From NCBI GenBank assembly GCA_002505345.1, contig DAUY01000001.1:35197-99196 (forward strand): DNA of 64,000 nt, read 5' to 3'. This document shows positions 24,462-33,329 of this stretch, piece after piece. The stretch comes from Methanomassiliicoccaceae archaeon UBA370. Lineage in GTDB: Archaea > Thermoplasmatota > Thermoplasmata > Methanomassiliicoccales > Methanomethylophilaceae. The notes beneath the pieces are model-generated. The model saw only the letters and a program-made list of their open reading frames with translations. It was not told the origin of the DNA and did no database searches. The position numbers and the translations under genes were made by a program. Within the stretch, counting starts at the first letter, position 1, and each line of letters opens with the position of its first letter.

Positions 24462-24809
24462 ATCCCTCTGGGATTCGAACTTTTTCCTGTGCTCGTAACG
24501 TCTTCTGAAGTCGGAAACGCTCTCCTCCACCGTGCCTTCCTCATCGGTTGAAACTGCTATGCCGGCGGCCGTGAGCCTGTCATATCCGTGGTGGCCTATG
24601 CCGCCCACGATCACGGCGTCCACCCCCATGCCGACGATGGCGTCCGCCACAAGCATGCCGGCACCGGATGCCGCATCCTTATGCTCGTTCTCGACCACGG
24701 TGAAGTCCATCGTCTCCATGTCCACGATAAGGAAGTAGGGTGCGCGGCCGAAATCATCGGCAACATACGAATCCAGCGTATCCCCTTCCGCTAGCACGCC
24801 TATCTTCAT
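24453..24809 (-). CDS. NifX/NifB-type iron-molybdenum cofactor binding family protein
   Basis: A 118-residue single-domain protein of the dinitrogenase Fe-Mo cofactor family (MTH1175-like RNase H-like fold). It has MKIGVLAEGDTLDSYVADDFGRAPYFLI at the start and VDAVIVGGIGHHGYDRLTAAGI near the end. No nitrogenase genes are nearby, so a general metal-cluster role is more likely. The start overlaps the end of the Mrp-type gene by ATGA, a common pairing in archaea that suggests Fe-S cluster handling. Confidence 0.87.
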   Translation of the reverse strand: MKIGVLAEGDTLDSYVADDFGRAPYFLIVDMETMDFTVVENEHKDAASGAGMLVADAIVGMGVDAVIVGGIGHHGYDRLTAAGIAVSTDEEGTVEESVSDFRRRYEHRKKFESQRDSD

Positions 24810-25633
24810 TTCGCCTCGACCGTCGCAATTATTTTCTTTATGATCGATTGGAACGCTTTGGCGGAAGCGGAATCAGGGTCGCTCAGGACTGCAGGCATTC
24901 CGCTGTCTCCTGACAAGACGACCGAAGGTTCAATCGGGACCTTTCCCAGGAACTGGACGCCGAACTCCTTCGCGACCGCCTCTCCGCCGCCGCTTTTGAA
25001 GATATCGGTCTGCTCGCCGCAGTGCGGGCAGATGAATCCGCTCATATTCTCCACAAGCCCGATAACAGGTATCTTAGCTTCGGCGGAGAACGTGATAGTC
25101 TTGCGGCTGTCTATCAGGGAAACGTCCTGAGGGGTGGTGACTATGACTGCGCCGTCAGGCTTGGGAATCAACTGGATTATGGAAAGGGCTTCGTCTCCGG
25201 TCCCCGGCGGCATATCGATGACCAGATAGTCCAGGTCTCCCCATTCGACATCTTCTATGAACTGCCTTATGGCATTCATCTTCACGGGCCCCCTCCATAG
25301 TATAGGTGTGTCCTTGGTGGGAAGCAGGAACGCCATCGACATCACCTTGAGGGAAGGGGGGACGATCACCGGGACAAGCTTCTCGTCCCGGACGTCCAGC
25401 TTCTCGTCCTCTATGCCGAACATCTTCGGGATATTGGGTCCCGTGATGTCCACGTCCATGATCCCGGTCTCGTATCCCATGTTGGACAGGGCGCAGGCGA
25501 GGTTCGAAGAAACGGTGCTCTTTCCGACGCCTCCCTTACCGCTGAGAACTATTATGACGTGTTTGATCTTTCCGAGGCTCTCTTTGAGTCTGGTGTCTTC
25601 TTCGATTTTATCAGCGCTGATGACTCCTGCCAT
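24806..25633 (-). CDS. Mrp/NBP35-family Fe-S cluster carrier ATPase
   Basis: A 275-residue P-loop ATPase of the Mrp/ApbC/Nbp35 family. The deviant Walker A GKGGVGKST is at about 33-41, followed by MDVDITGPNIPKMFG, MPPGTGDEALS and, near residue 200, the CPHC pair that coordinates a bridging cluster in the dimer. It receives and passes on [4Fe-4S] clusters. Coupled by ATGA to the NifX-like gene and a short distance from sufBC, so the region is an Fe-S biogenesis neighbourhood. Confidence 0.94.
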   Translation of the reverse strand: MAGVISADKIEEDTRLKESLGKIKHVIIVLSGKGGVGKSTVSSNLACALSNMGYETGIMDVDITGPNIPKMFGIEDEKLDVRDEKLVPVIVPPSLKVMSMAFLLPTKDTPILWRGPVKMNAIRQFIEDVEWGDLDYLVIDMPPGTGDEALSIIQLIPKPDGAVIVTTPQDVSLIDSRKTITFSAEAKIPVIGLVENMSGFICPHCGEQTDIFKSGGGEAVAKEFGVQFLGKVPIEPSVVLSGDSGMPAVLSDPDSASAKAFQSIIKKIIATVEAK

Positions 25634-25709
25634 TTCTATCGCCCCGTCAGTGTCTCTGTGTTTTAAGAACTATTGCCATGTTTGAGGCCGGCGCAATGGA
25701 TTTATCCGC

Positions 25710-26132
25710 ATGAGCGCATGTAGGGCTATGCCTTTAGGTGATCCGCACGGCGGAGACTTCGAATATACGGACGAAGGGCTTCCCAAGAACATAACGGCTG
25801 TCAGGATTCCTACCGGGGACCTAGACACCAGCATAGGCTTCTACTCGGACCTGCTGGGCATGGAGGTAGTGGACCGAAAGGACGCTCACGCCGTGCTGAG
25901 GCGCGAGGACGCGGTGATACTTCTGGTCGTATCGTCGCATACGGGGGTCGACACCGGCTTCTACATAGGGGTGGACGACCCATATGCCCTCCACAGGCGC
26001 CTGATAGACGAGGGAGTCGTGTTCATGGTGGACCCGGAGATGGGCCCCATCGGCGTGTACACTTCGTTCCGTGATACGGACGGAAACGTGATCAGAGCGG
26101 TAGACAAGCACGCTGTGGAATCTTTCTTCTGA
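25710..26132 (+). CDS. VOC-family (glyoxalase/dioxygenase-like) protein
   Basis: A 140-residue protein of the vicinal oxygen chelate fold: two beta-alpha-beta-beta-beta modules. The first is NITAVRIPTGDLDTSIGFYSDLLGMEVVDRK and the second ends in YTSFRDTDGNVIRAV with a typical DPDGN-like turn. Metal ligands and substrate are not evident. The ATG at 25710 has no clear ribosome site; a start at 25728 (MPLGDPHGG) is an alternative. It converges with sufB with no gap. Confidence 0.83.
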   Translation: MSACRAMPLGDPHGGDFEYTDEGLPKNITAVRIPTGDLDTSIGFYSDLLGMEVVDRKDAHAVLRREDAVILLVVSSHTGVDTGFYIGVDDPYALHRRLIDEGVVFMVDPEMGPIGVYTSFRDTDGNVIRAVDKHAVESFF

Positions 26133-27350
26133 TCAGTTCCCGAGGTCGGCCATGCTGGTGGCCTCCTTGATCTTGGCCTCGAGCTGAGGCGGGAGTCCGG
26201 ATATCCCTCCGGACAGGAAGCCCCTGACGATCATGCTCACCGCTTCGTCTTCGGAAAGACCCCTGGACATCAGATATTCGATCTGGTCCCTGGCAATCTT
26301 TCCCACCGCGGCCTCGTGTGTCATCTCCAGGTCTGAAACGTTCGCCTCCAGCTCGGGGATTGCAAGGGTGGTGCCGCCGTCCTTGAGGATGATGCTCTTG
26401 CATTCCAGGTGCGCCTTCACTCCGACCGCGTTACCGATGAGCCGTCCGCGGGCGACCATCCTTCCACCGACTGTGATGCTCCTGCTGATTATCTCGGCCG
26501 AAGTGTCTTTGCTGTTCAGAGACACTATGGATCCGCTGTCAATGTCGGAACCCTCGTGCGCGATGCACATGGAGTTGAACTTGGCGGTCGCACCGGGGCC
26601 GTTGAGATTCGCCACGGGGTTGCTCTGCAGCGTGCCGACTTTGTCGAGTATAACGTAATTGTTGGTGAAATGCGAGTTCTTGCCGACGTTGATGCCGGTC
26701 CTGGGCCTCACCGAGGTCTTGTCTCCCCAGTTGTGGATCATCGAATATGAAAGTGATGCGTTGTCTCCGATGAACATCTCGGAAACCCCCACATGCACGG
26801 ATTCGTTGGCATGGGGGCTTGTCGCGCACCCGGTTATCACATCTGCGGACGCGTTATCCTCCACAAAGATCATATTGTGGACATTCTGGATTACTTTGTC
26901 GGCGTTCAGGAGCATGCAGGACTGAATCGGTGTCTTGATGTGGTATCCTGACTTGACCCTTATGAAGTATCCGTCCGACTGCTCGAGGTACGTATGGGCC
27001 GTGAACTTGTCCTTATCGGGCGCCACGGCGGTCCAGACATGCTCTCTGACCCAATCGTATTTTTTCATGGCCTGCTGGGTGGTGATTATCTCCACTCCCT
27101 CAGGATTGCATGCCGAGCAGTGGCTCAAAGAATTGTCTATGAACATGATGGTCCCGGAACGGGATTCCTCGTCCGTTGTCACGCCGACGCTCTGCATAGT
27201 GCCTTTGAATTCGTTCCCCGAACTTCCGAGGTCATCGATGACGGGGCCGTCGCGGGTGCCCGTCGCATATTTCGTGAGGTCCACGTCTTCGCCGTACGCG
27301 GCCTTCTTTCCGAGGGCCTTCTTCACTCTATCGTCACTATGTGCTGACAT
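26133..27350 (-). CDS. sufB: Fe-S cluster assembly scaffold SufB
   Basis: A 405-residue SufB/SufD-family scaffold with a long right-handed beta-helix. Family segments are GCATSPHANESVHVGVSEMF, LSYSMIHNWG and a C-terminal helix ending TSMADLGN. The frame is open further upstream, but the ATG at 27350 (MSAHSDDRVKKALGKK) is inside the end of sufC and fits. Paired with SufC it makes the minimal archaeal SUF (SmsCB-type) machinery that builds [Fe-S] clusters. No sufD, sufS or sufU is beside it. Confidence 0.94.
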   Translation of the reverse strand: MSAHSDDRVKKALGKKAAYGEDVDLTKYATGTRDGPVIDDLGSSGNEFKGTMQSVGVTTDEESRSGTIMFIDNSLSHCSACNPEGVEIITTQQAMKKYDWVREHVWTAVAPDKDKFTAHTYLEQSDGYFIRVKSGYHIKTPIQSCMLLNADKVIQNVHNMIFVEDNASADVITGCATSPHANESVHVGVSEMFIGDNASLSYSMIHNWGDKTSVRPRTGINVGKNSHFTNNYVILDKVGTLQSNPVANLNGPGATAKFNSMCIAHEGSDIDSGSIVSLNSKDTSAEIISRSITVGGRMVARGRLIGNAVGVKAHLECKSIILKDGGTTLAIPELEANVSDLEMTHEAAVGKIARDQIEYLMSRGLSEDEAVSMIVRGFLSGGISGLPPQLEAKIKEATSMADLGN

Positions 27351-28078
27351 GAATCGCATTCTCCGTATCCGTTCTTCCTGATGGTGTTGAGAAGGTCGGT
27401 TGGCCTTCCTGTGCATCTGATCTGTCCCTCGCCCATGACATAGGCCTTGTCCGCGCCGATATAATCCAGAATCTGGCCTGTGTGCGTGATGACCAGCGCG
27501 GAGACGTGTTTGGGCCCTCCGCTGCGACATTTGGTCTGGTCGTAAAGCAGGTCGTGCACCTTGTTACCTATAAGGTCGATGCTCTGAAGGTCTACACCCG
27601 ATTCGGGCTCGTCGAGCATCAGGAAGTCCGGCCTCTGTGCAGTCAACTGGAGTAGTTCGGACCTTTTGATCTCTCCTCCCGAAAAACCCACATTTATATC
27701 TCTGTCAAGGAAACCGCTCATCCTGAAATCGCTGGCCTCGGACAGGACCTCCTCGGCGCAGTCCTCGTCGGCGGTGGTCCTTATTAGGTCGCCGAGCTTC
27801 ACGCCTGTGACGTTGGGTGGCCTCTGCATCATCATACCTATGCCCATTTTCGCACGTTCGTCTACGGGAAGATGCGTGATGTCTACGCCTTTGAAGATTA
27901 TCTGCCCCTCGGTGATGGTGCTGGTGCTGTATCCCATTATAGCAGATAGCAGGGTCGATTTACCCGAACCGTTGGGTCCGAAAAGTACACAGGTCTCCCC
28001 CTCCTTTACGGAAAGGTCCACTCCTCTGAGTATCTCCCTGTTCCCTGCCACGGCGTGAAGGTTCTTTATTTCGAGCAT
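27323..28078 (-). CDS. sufC: Fe-S cluster assembly ATPase SufC
   Basis: A 251-residue ABC-type ATPase. Walker A GPNGSGKST near 35, signature FSGGEIKRSELLQL, Walker B FLMLDEPESGVD and an H-loop in VITHTGQILDYI are all present, in the SufC arrangement. It powers cluster formation on SufB. The ATG at 28078 (MLEIKNLHAVAGN) is preferred over an in-frame start seven codons upstream. sufC overlaps sufB by 28 bases and is transcribed first. Confidence 0.95.
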   Translation of the reverse strand: MLEIKNLHAVAGNREILRGVDLSVKEGETCVLFGPNGSGKSTLLSAIMGYSTSTITEGQIIFKGVDITHLPVDERAKMGIGMMMQRPPNVTGVKLGDLIRTTADEDCAEEVLSEASDFRMSGFLDRDINVGFSGGEIKRSELLQLTAQRPDFLMLDEPESGVDLQSIDLIGNKVHDLLYDQTKCRSGGPKHVSALVITHTGQILDYIGADKAYVMGEGQIRCTGRPTDLLNTIRKNGYGECDSCQHIVTIE

Positions 28079-28189
28079 ATTCCGCACCTTAAGCCTCAAG
28101 GTTATCGATTGCTAAATAGTTGTCTGTATTACGTTCTGGACATCGGGGTCAGGCGAAGAGATTATACTGGTCGGGACACTTTCGGTCTT

Positions 28190-28771
28190 ATGAAGCTCAT
28201 CGCGCTCAACGGCAGTCCGCGTCTTATCGGGAACACGTCCAACATCATAATGGACATGCTGGACATCTTCTCCAGAGAGGGCATCGAGACGGAGCATATC
28301 CAGCTTTACGCATACAATTTCATCCCTTGCAACGACTGCAGGTCATGCGAGATGAGGGGCGACGGGAGATGCATCAACGAAGAAGACGGCTTCAACGAAC
28401 TACTGGACAAGCTTAGGGAGGCCGACGGGATAGTCTTCGCCAGCCCGGCGTATTATGGTGGTGTGACGGGACAGATGAAGATCTTCATGGAAAGGGCAGG
28501 GCTTTCTCTCGAAACTGGCGATATGGGCCTCAGGCGCAAGGTCGGAGGCGCGATCGCCGTGGCCGGACACGACGGAGCTACCGCCGCATATTCCCAGATG
28601 GTCAACTTCATGCTGCGGAACCAGATGGTCGTCTGCGGTTCTACGCCCCACACCACATTCAGGGCGCTGAATCCGCCCCAGTTCTCTGCGGACAAGGATG
28701 CCGTGAAGGCCGTCTCGATATTAGCGGGAGAGATGATCTGGGCAATGGAGCGCCTCAGTCAGAAGAAGTAA
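28190..28771 (+). CDS. Iron-sulfur flavoprotein, NADPH-dependent FMN reductase family
   Basis: A 193-residue flavodoxin-fold protein. The FMN phosphate loop is NGSPRLIGNT at 7-16, and the compact cysteine motif C47, C50, C53, C61 (CNDCRSCEMRGDGRC) is the hallmark of archaeal iron-sulfur flavoproteins, binding a [4Fe-4S] cluster next to FMN. ASPAYYGGVTGQMKIFMERAG is the second flavin contact. Such proteins in methanogens reduce O2, peroxide or other acceptors. It is divergent from sufC and overlaps the next minus-strand gene by 13 bases. Confidence 0.92.
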   Translation: MKLIALNGSPRLIGNTSNIIMDMLDIFSREGIETEHIQLYAYNFIPCNDCRSCEMRGDGRCINEEDGFNELLDKLREADGIVFASPAYYGGVTGQMKIFMERAGLSLETGDMGLRRKVGGAIAVAGHDGATAAYSQMVNFMLRNQMVVCGSTPHTTFRALNPPQFSADKDAVKAVSILAGEMIWAMERLSQKK

Positions 28772-29481
28772 AACCCGCATCCTTCTTCTACGCAGATTTT
28801 GGCCACCGCCTCCATCCTGTCTACCGGGCCGGAGTACCTGCGGACCATCATCTTGCCTTCTTCGGGCAACGCTTTCCTGAGGACCCCGACTTCTTTCAGG
28901 AGTTCGGCGGCCTCTTCAGGAGTGTATATTCTGTGGGTTGCCGCCCCCTCCGGCACCGAAGCGGTGACAGAGCACGCATGCTTCAAGGCTATGCCCGGCA
29001 AAAGACTGTCGTCAGGTCCGAAAGAACCTATGCACCCTCTGCCCTTGTCCCATGACACCGGACATCTGGCACATGTCTCCCTCATTTCATCGAAGGATAC
29101 AAGCTCCCATTCGGTGGTCCGGTTCTCGGGGAGGGAGTTCTCAAGTGCTTTTTTGCGGGAATCCTCATCTAGGCCTTTGAGATCCACCCATCCTGAGAAG
29201 CGGCTCTCCGCGAGGGGCTCAAGGGCCGCCAGGTCTCCGCTGTCGGTGAGAAGGTCGATATGGACGACATCCGTGTCCTTGCTGAGCTTGTTCCTCTTGA
29301 GGAATCCGGCCCATTCGCCTACTGTGTCTTCGGCGCACTGCCTGGAGACCGTCCGATACACTTCCGAGGCCTCCCCGAACTCCTCGGGGTTCCCTACGAG
29401 TACTCTGACGGTTTTCAGCTTCATTTCCCTGCAGAGGGCGCTACGGCACTCTGTCTCTCTTATAGCGATGTTGATTCCCAT
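28759..29481 (-). CDS. Cys-rich conserved hypothetical protein
   Basis: A 240-residue soluble protein with no recognised family. Notable is CARCPVSWDKGRGCIGSFG: C137, C140 and C150 could hold a metal or Fe-S centre together with C169 or the C-terminal cysteines (ICVEEGCGFYFF). An AAGGTGG ribosome site precedes the ATG. It is the last gene of a minus-strand run with two membrane/surface genes and overlaps the end of the iron-sulfur flavoprotein gene. Confidence 0.72.
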   Translation of the reverse strand: MGINIAIRETECRSALCREMKLKTVRVLVGNPEEFGEASEVYRTVSRQCAEDTVGEWAGFLKRNKLSKDTDVVHIDLLTDSGDLAALEPLAESRFSGWVDLKGLDEDSRKKALENSLPENRTTEWELVSFDEMRETCARCPVSWDKGRGCIGSFGPDDSLLPGIALKHACSVTASVPEGAATHRIYTPEEAAELLKEVGVLRKALPEEGKMMVRRYSGPVDRMEAVAKICVEEGCGFYFF

Positions 29482-29493
29482 CTGACGTCCACC

Positions 29494-30033
29494 TTATTCG
29501 CTGAGTTTTTTAAGATACTTTTCGCGATTGCTCTTGTACACCGCATATGAAAGCACCATTCTCAGCAACATGATTATCACCAATAATAGCATTATCCCCA
29601 AAAAGTCCAGAGTAAGAGATATACTGTCAAGACTGAACTCGCCGTCAGGGAACAATCCGGAGGTTTCGAGCGACACCGGCAGCTCCCCCCCGGGGAACAC
29701 CAGGAAAAGCCAGATTATTGAATATGACAAGGCGATGACGGTGAAAAGTACCTTCGCCTTGTTGCCCTTTACGTAGAAAGACGTCAGGAATGCCAGGGCG
29801 ATCAGGGGAATTCCGTAGATCATCAACCTCCAGATCGTCTCATTCAAGGTGTTGAAGATCTCGGCCATTTCGTCCCCGGCCCCCATCGATGCTACCAACC
29901 CCTCCAGGAACCACATCAACGCCAGCGGAACCGCTACGATAGAAATGAAGCTCAGTACGCCGGCGAGTATTCCCTTTCCCCAGGAACCGTGCCTCATGTC
30001 CTGCTTGAGTGTCGTCTCTTCGGGCATCTTCAA
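29494..30033 (-). CDS. Polytopic membrane protein of unknown function
   Basis: A 179-residue integral membrane protein with about four hydrophobic helices (roughly 22-45, 68-87, 92-112 and 140-165), charged N- and C-termini (MPEETTLKQDMRHGS; SNREKYLKKLSE) and an acidic loop between helices 3 and 4. No transporter or enzyme motif is recognised. The start overlaps the upstream surface-protein gene (ATGA), implying the two are made together. Function unknown. Confidence 0.75.
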   Translation of the reverse strand: MKMPEETTLKQDMRHGSWGKGILAGVLSFISIVAVPLALMWFLEGLVASMGAGDEMAEIFNTLNETIWRLMIYGIPLIALAFLTSFYVKGNKAKVLFTVIALSYSIIWLFLVFPGGELPVSLETSGLFPDGEFSLDSISLTLDFLGIMLLLVIIMLLRMVLSYAVYKSNREKYLKKLSE

Positions 30034-31091
30034 GCACCTCCTGCTTCCATCACCTGCTTGACAAGGTCGAGCATCTGGGCATACTCCTCCTGTGTGAGAG
30101 TGATCACCTCGTTATCGGGCGGTACGCCCACCTCTATAGTATAATCTCCCTCGTCATACTGGTCCTGGAGCTCGTCCACGATGTTCACTGTGCCGTCGCC
30201 CATCACCACCGAGAATCCGGTGGAATCGTTAACGATGGTGACGGTGATCGCGCCTATCGTCGCTGTGACGTTAAGGTCGGACGGGAGCTGATCTATCGGG
30301 TCCGTCGAAGTGATGGATATCTGAGTTGCGGAGATATCTACGTCCGGGGCTGCGGTTGTGGACTCGAACACTGCGGTCGCGTATATGCTGGCTCCCGCAA
30401 GTCCGTAAAGGTACCTTCCGGAAACGTCGAATCCCATGTACATGCTCAAGGTGTCCCCCGACCCGGTGAGCATTATGAGCGCGCTGTTAAGGCTGTTGAT
30501 GCTGATGTCGATGGGCAGAGAGAATGTCTCCCCCGTCTTTATCGTGGAGGGGGGACACTCGGCCACCCTGTAGCTCACCGTGCCTGAGTCGTTGAGCTGG
30601 TCCACCCCGATCGCTATGTCGATCAGATCGTACCTCAGGCGGTTGGTTATCGAGATCTCCGTGTACATGTTGGTGGTGATCTCGTTGCTTTCCTTCATTA
30701 TCATCATCTGCGTCAGAACATTACCGTCGCCGTCCTTGAGAGTAACCGTTGTCACGTCCGGATTCAAAGCAGCATATGCCTTGACAGCCGTCACAGCAGC
30801 CGTCACGCTGGCATCGTCCTCCGGATAGATCATGGTACCGGGTATCTTCACGCCGGCATCTGTGTACGCTTCGGCGGGATTCCCATGGTTATCGACGGCG
30901 TCGGAGAAGTTGTACTCCAACACTCCGTTGGACTCCGACACTTCATAGGTGCTTTCCGCTTCGAGCTTTACATCCAACGGCATCTCCCCGGTGTCCTGAG
31001 GTATGAATCCGAGGGCTACGAAAAGGATGAGCCCGGCAATCGCCAGGGCGTAGACGGCGTGCATGATGACGCTGAAGGCCTTCACATGCAT
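30030..31091 (-). CDS. Membrane-anchored extracellular protein of unknown function
   Basis: A 353-residue protein with one N-terminal hydrophobic helix (about 9-29) and a long polar, Thr/Ser/Asp/Val-rich ectodomain without cysteines in the mature part. Repeated ITxT, TVT and DVDIS-like beta strands suggest immunoglobulin-like or similar beta-sandwich domains. The C-terminus (VITLTQEEYAQMLDLVKQVMEAGG) is a helix. Coupled by ATGA to a polytopic membrane protein, it may form a two-component membrane complex with it. No homologue recognised. Confidence 0.75.
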   Translation of the reverse strand: MHVKAFSVIMHAVYALAIAGLILFVALGFIPQDTGEMPLDVKLEAESTYEVSESNGVLEYNFSDAVDNHGNPAEAYTDAGVKIPGTMIYPEDDASVTAAVTAVKAYAALNPDVTTVTLKDGDGNVLTQMMIMKESNEITTNMYTEISITNRLRYDLIDIAIGVDQLNDSGTVSYRVAECPPSTIKTGETFSLPIDISINSLNSALIMLTGSGDTLSMYMGFDVSGRYLYGLAGASIYATAVFESTTAAPDVDISATQISITSTDPIDQLPSDLNVTATIGAITVTIVNDSTGFSVVMGDGTVNIVDELQDQYDEGDYTIEVGVPPDNEVITLTQEEYAQMLDLVKQVMEAGGA

Positions 31092-31168
31092 GTATCGTGT
31101 TGATGCTTTAAATCATACGTCGGTGCGATAGGAAAATATGATAACTTGACCGCCGATTAGGGCGTCAG

Positions 31169-31660
31169 ATGTCTGATATTAGGATAAAGAAGAGGAAGAG
31201 GATGAGGGAGAAGGATGCGAAAAATCTTTCATCCGTTCTCGAAGAGGCGGCGGGTGTACCGGTGTTCGGCGATAGCGATCCGGTCGACACCGCTGAAAGC
31301 ACAGATTACGGCCTGATATTCGTGGGAGGGGAGATCATCGGCCTCGTATTCGACGAGAAGCCCTTTCTTACAATACGGGGGATACTCAGATACAGGCCCA
31401 CGAAGCGTTATGTCACTGTCGACATGGGGGCTGTCCCGTTCATTTCCAACGGCGCAGACGTGATGGGCCCCGGCATCACCGATGCCGACCCCGAGATAAG
31501 GGAAGGGGACATGGTATGGATACGCGACGCGAAAAACAGCGCTCCTCTGGGGGTCGGCGTATCCCTCCGCCCGGCGTCGGAACTGTCGGCGAAGGTCCCC
31601 GGAAAGGCGGTCAGGACCATACATTATATCGGCGACAAGCTATGGAAGTCCGGCGAGTGA
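31169..31660 (+). CDS. PUA-domain RNA-binding protein
   Basis: A 163-residue protein with a basic N-terminus (RIKKRKRMREKDAKN), a small N-terminal domain (to about 75) and a C-terminal PUA domain (about 78-155: RYVTVDMGAVPFISNGADVMGPGI...EGDMVWIRD). The layout is that of archaeal relatives of MCT-1/Tma20, which touch the ribosome or tRNA. An AT-rich AAAATATGATAAC lies about 30 bases upstream, so the leader is short. Followed after 5 bases by the sepF-like gene. Confidence 0.87.
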   Translation: MSDIRIKKRKRMREKDAKNLSSVLEEAAGVPVFGDSDPVDTAESTDYGLIFVGGEIIGLVFDEKPFLTIRGILRYRPTKRYVTVDMGAVPFISNGADVMGPGITDADPEIREGDMVWIRDAKNSAPLGVGVSLRPASELSAKVPGKAVRTIHYIGDKLWKSGE

Positions 31661-31665
31661 TCTAA

Positions 31666-32013
31666 TTGTTCGGAAGCAGGCGCAGAAACACCGAAAAGAA
31701 GAAAGCGTTCGTGGATCTGGAAGGCTACAGCGAACCCGGAGATGAACAGGGGATCTGCGTCAAGGCCGTCGAGCTAAGGCATTTAGCGGACCTGAAGGCC
31801 CTGACGGAGCTGGCCTTACAGGACAATATACTCGTCATCGAGATGTCCCTGTTCGCCGATGGCGAGGAACACCGCAGGGACGCCGTAGAAGCCATGAGGT
31901 CTCTGGCGGACGACAGGGGAGGGCTGTTCTCCGAGATGTCCGACCGTGTGTTAATCCTCACGCCGCCCGGCATAGGGATCGACAAATGCCGTATCACCCG
32001 AAGGGGGATATGA
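31666..32013 (+). CDS. sepF: SepF-like cell division protein
   Basis: A 115-residue protein with a SepF (DUF552) core: DLKALTELALQDNILVIEMSLF, then a helix and the closing DRVLILTPPGIGIDK. In archaea SepF anchors FtsZ to the membrane through an N-terminal amphipathic segment; here the N-terminus FGSRRRNTEKKK is basic and short. The start is TTG at 31666, since no suitable ATG or GTG precedes the conserved part; it lies 5 bases after the PUA gene. No ftsZ is in the window. Confidence 0.85.
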   Translation: MFGSRRRNTEKKKAFVDLEGYSEPGDEQGICVKAVELRHLADLKALTELALQDNILVIEMSLFADGEEHRRDAVEAMRSLADDRGGLFSEMSDRVLILTPPGIGIDKCRITRRGI

Positions 32014-32015
32014 CA

Positions 32016-33320
32016 ATGGACTTCAAGACCGTCCACGACCCGCTTCACGGAAGCATAGTGCTGGACGGCACATTCTTGGACCTGGCCGATAGGCACGAGA
32101 TGCAGAGGCTGCGATCGGTAAAACAGCTTGGCCTGGGCAATTTGGTATTCCCGGGAGCTAACCACACCAGATTCGAGCATTCTTTGGGAGTATATCACCT
32201 ATCGGGCCGTATGGCGGCTTCTCTGGGCATTTCGAAAGAGGAGTCCGACGCAGTGAGGGCTGCAGGGATGCTCCATGACATATGCCATATGCCATACTCC
32301 CACACTCTAAGCGAGATAGGGGAGCTGCGCTTCGGTTTCGACCATATGGAAGCGGCCAGGATGCTGATAGAGGGGAAGCTCAGGACATACAGCGAAAAAG
32401 ACGAGGACCTGTTCGGGTCGGAAGGCCCCATATCAGAGATGCTCGAGGCCGAGGGAATTTCATCGAGGAAGGTATGCGACCTGATAGCGTACCCCGAGTC
32501 TCCGGTCGTAGGACTGGAAGCATTCTCCCAGGAGAACGGCCAGTCTTATTTCACTTCGGGAGACTACCTCCATCAGATAATCCACGGCCCGGTGGACTCG
32601 GACCAGATGGACTATCTTGTAAGGGACGCACATTACACCGGGGTAACCCACGGAGCAGTGGACACAGACCGAATAATCTCCATGATGCGCGTATTCAACG
32701 ACCGCATCGTCCTGAACAGAGGAGGAGTTACGGCCGCCGAAGGGCTGATGGTGTCCAGGTCCCTGATGTATACATCGGTCTACTATCACGAGACCGTGCG
32801 CATCGCGGGTTCTATGCTAAACAAGGCCGTCGAAGCTTCGGATTTGGACCTCCGGGACATGTATCTGATGACGGACCCGGACCTGATATCGTCTCTCGAA
32901 GCCCACGGGGGCCGTGCCTGCAGCATAGTAAGGAATCTGATGAACCGCAGGCTGTACAAGAAGGCCATGGTAGGTTACGTGGCAGACCTCACTCCCGACC
33001 AATCTCGCGATCTGGCACAGTATACGTCTTACGAGGAGAGAAAGATGCTGGAACAGGAGATAGCCGACTTGGCAGGAACGGACATTTCGGATGTCGCCGT
33101 CGACATCCCCTCGGAGTCGGCCCTCCTTTCGAAGATAAGCATCGGGAAGACGGATGTTTCGATAATCGACGGCAACAGGGTGCGCAGCATCACAAAGCTG
33201 TCCACTATCGCAAAGGCACTTCAGTCGCGGGACACATTCAGGTGGGCGATCCTGGTGTCCTCCCCCAAGGACAAGCGTGATGCGGTCGAGCATGCAGCAA
33301 AAAAGATACTGGGACTATGA
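32016..33320 (+). CDS. SAMHD1-like HD-domain phosphohydrolase
   Basis: A 434-residue protein beginning MDFKTVHDPLHGSIVLDG, the standard opening of the SAMHD1/dGTPase-like HD family. Metal ligands are visible as TRFEHSLGVYHLSGR, GMLHDICHMPYSH and DSDQMDYLVRDA. Family members hydrolyse dNTPs or related nucleotides; the substrate here is unknown. The ATG at 32016 has GGGGAT 7 bases before it; another ATG at 32010 overlaps the sepF stop. It ends the PUA-sepF-HD run. Confidence 0.88.
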   Translation: MDFKTVHDPLHGSIVLDGTFLDLADRHEMQRLRSVKQLGLGNLVFPGANHTRFEHSLGVYHLSGRMAASLGISKEESDAVRAAGMLHDICHMPYSHTLSEIGELRFGFDHMEAARMLIEGKLRTYSEKDEDLFGSEGPISEMLEAEGISSRKVCDLIAYPESPVVGLEAFSQENGQSYFTSGDYLHQIIHGPVDSDQMDYLVRDAHYTGVTHGAVDTDRIISMMRVFNDRIVLNRGGVTAAEGLMVSRSLMYTSVYYHETVRIAGSMLNKAVEASDLDLRDMYLMTDPDLISSLEAHGGRACSIVRNLMNRRLYKKAMVGYVADLTPDQSRDLAQYTSYEERKMLEQEIADLAGTDISDVAVDIPSESALLSKISIGKTDVSIIDGNRVRSITKLSTIAKALQSRDTFRWAILVSSPKDKRDAVEHAAKKILGL

Positions 33321-33329
33321 CCCCATATT

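Noticed and set aside
24453..24809. Nitrogen fixation gene (NifX)
   Set aside because: Only the single-domain cofactor-binding fold is present, beside Mrp; no nif genes are near, so a nitrogenase role is not supported.
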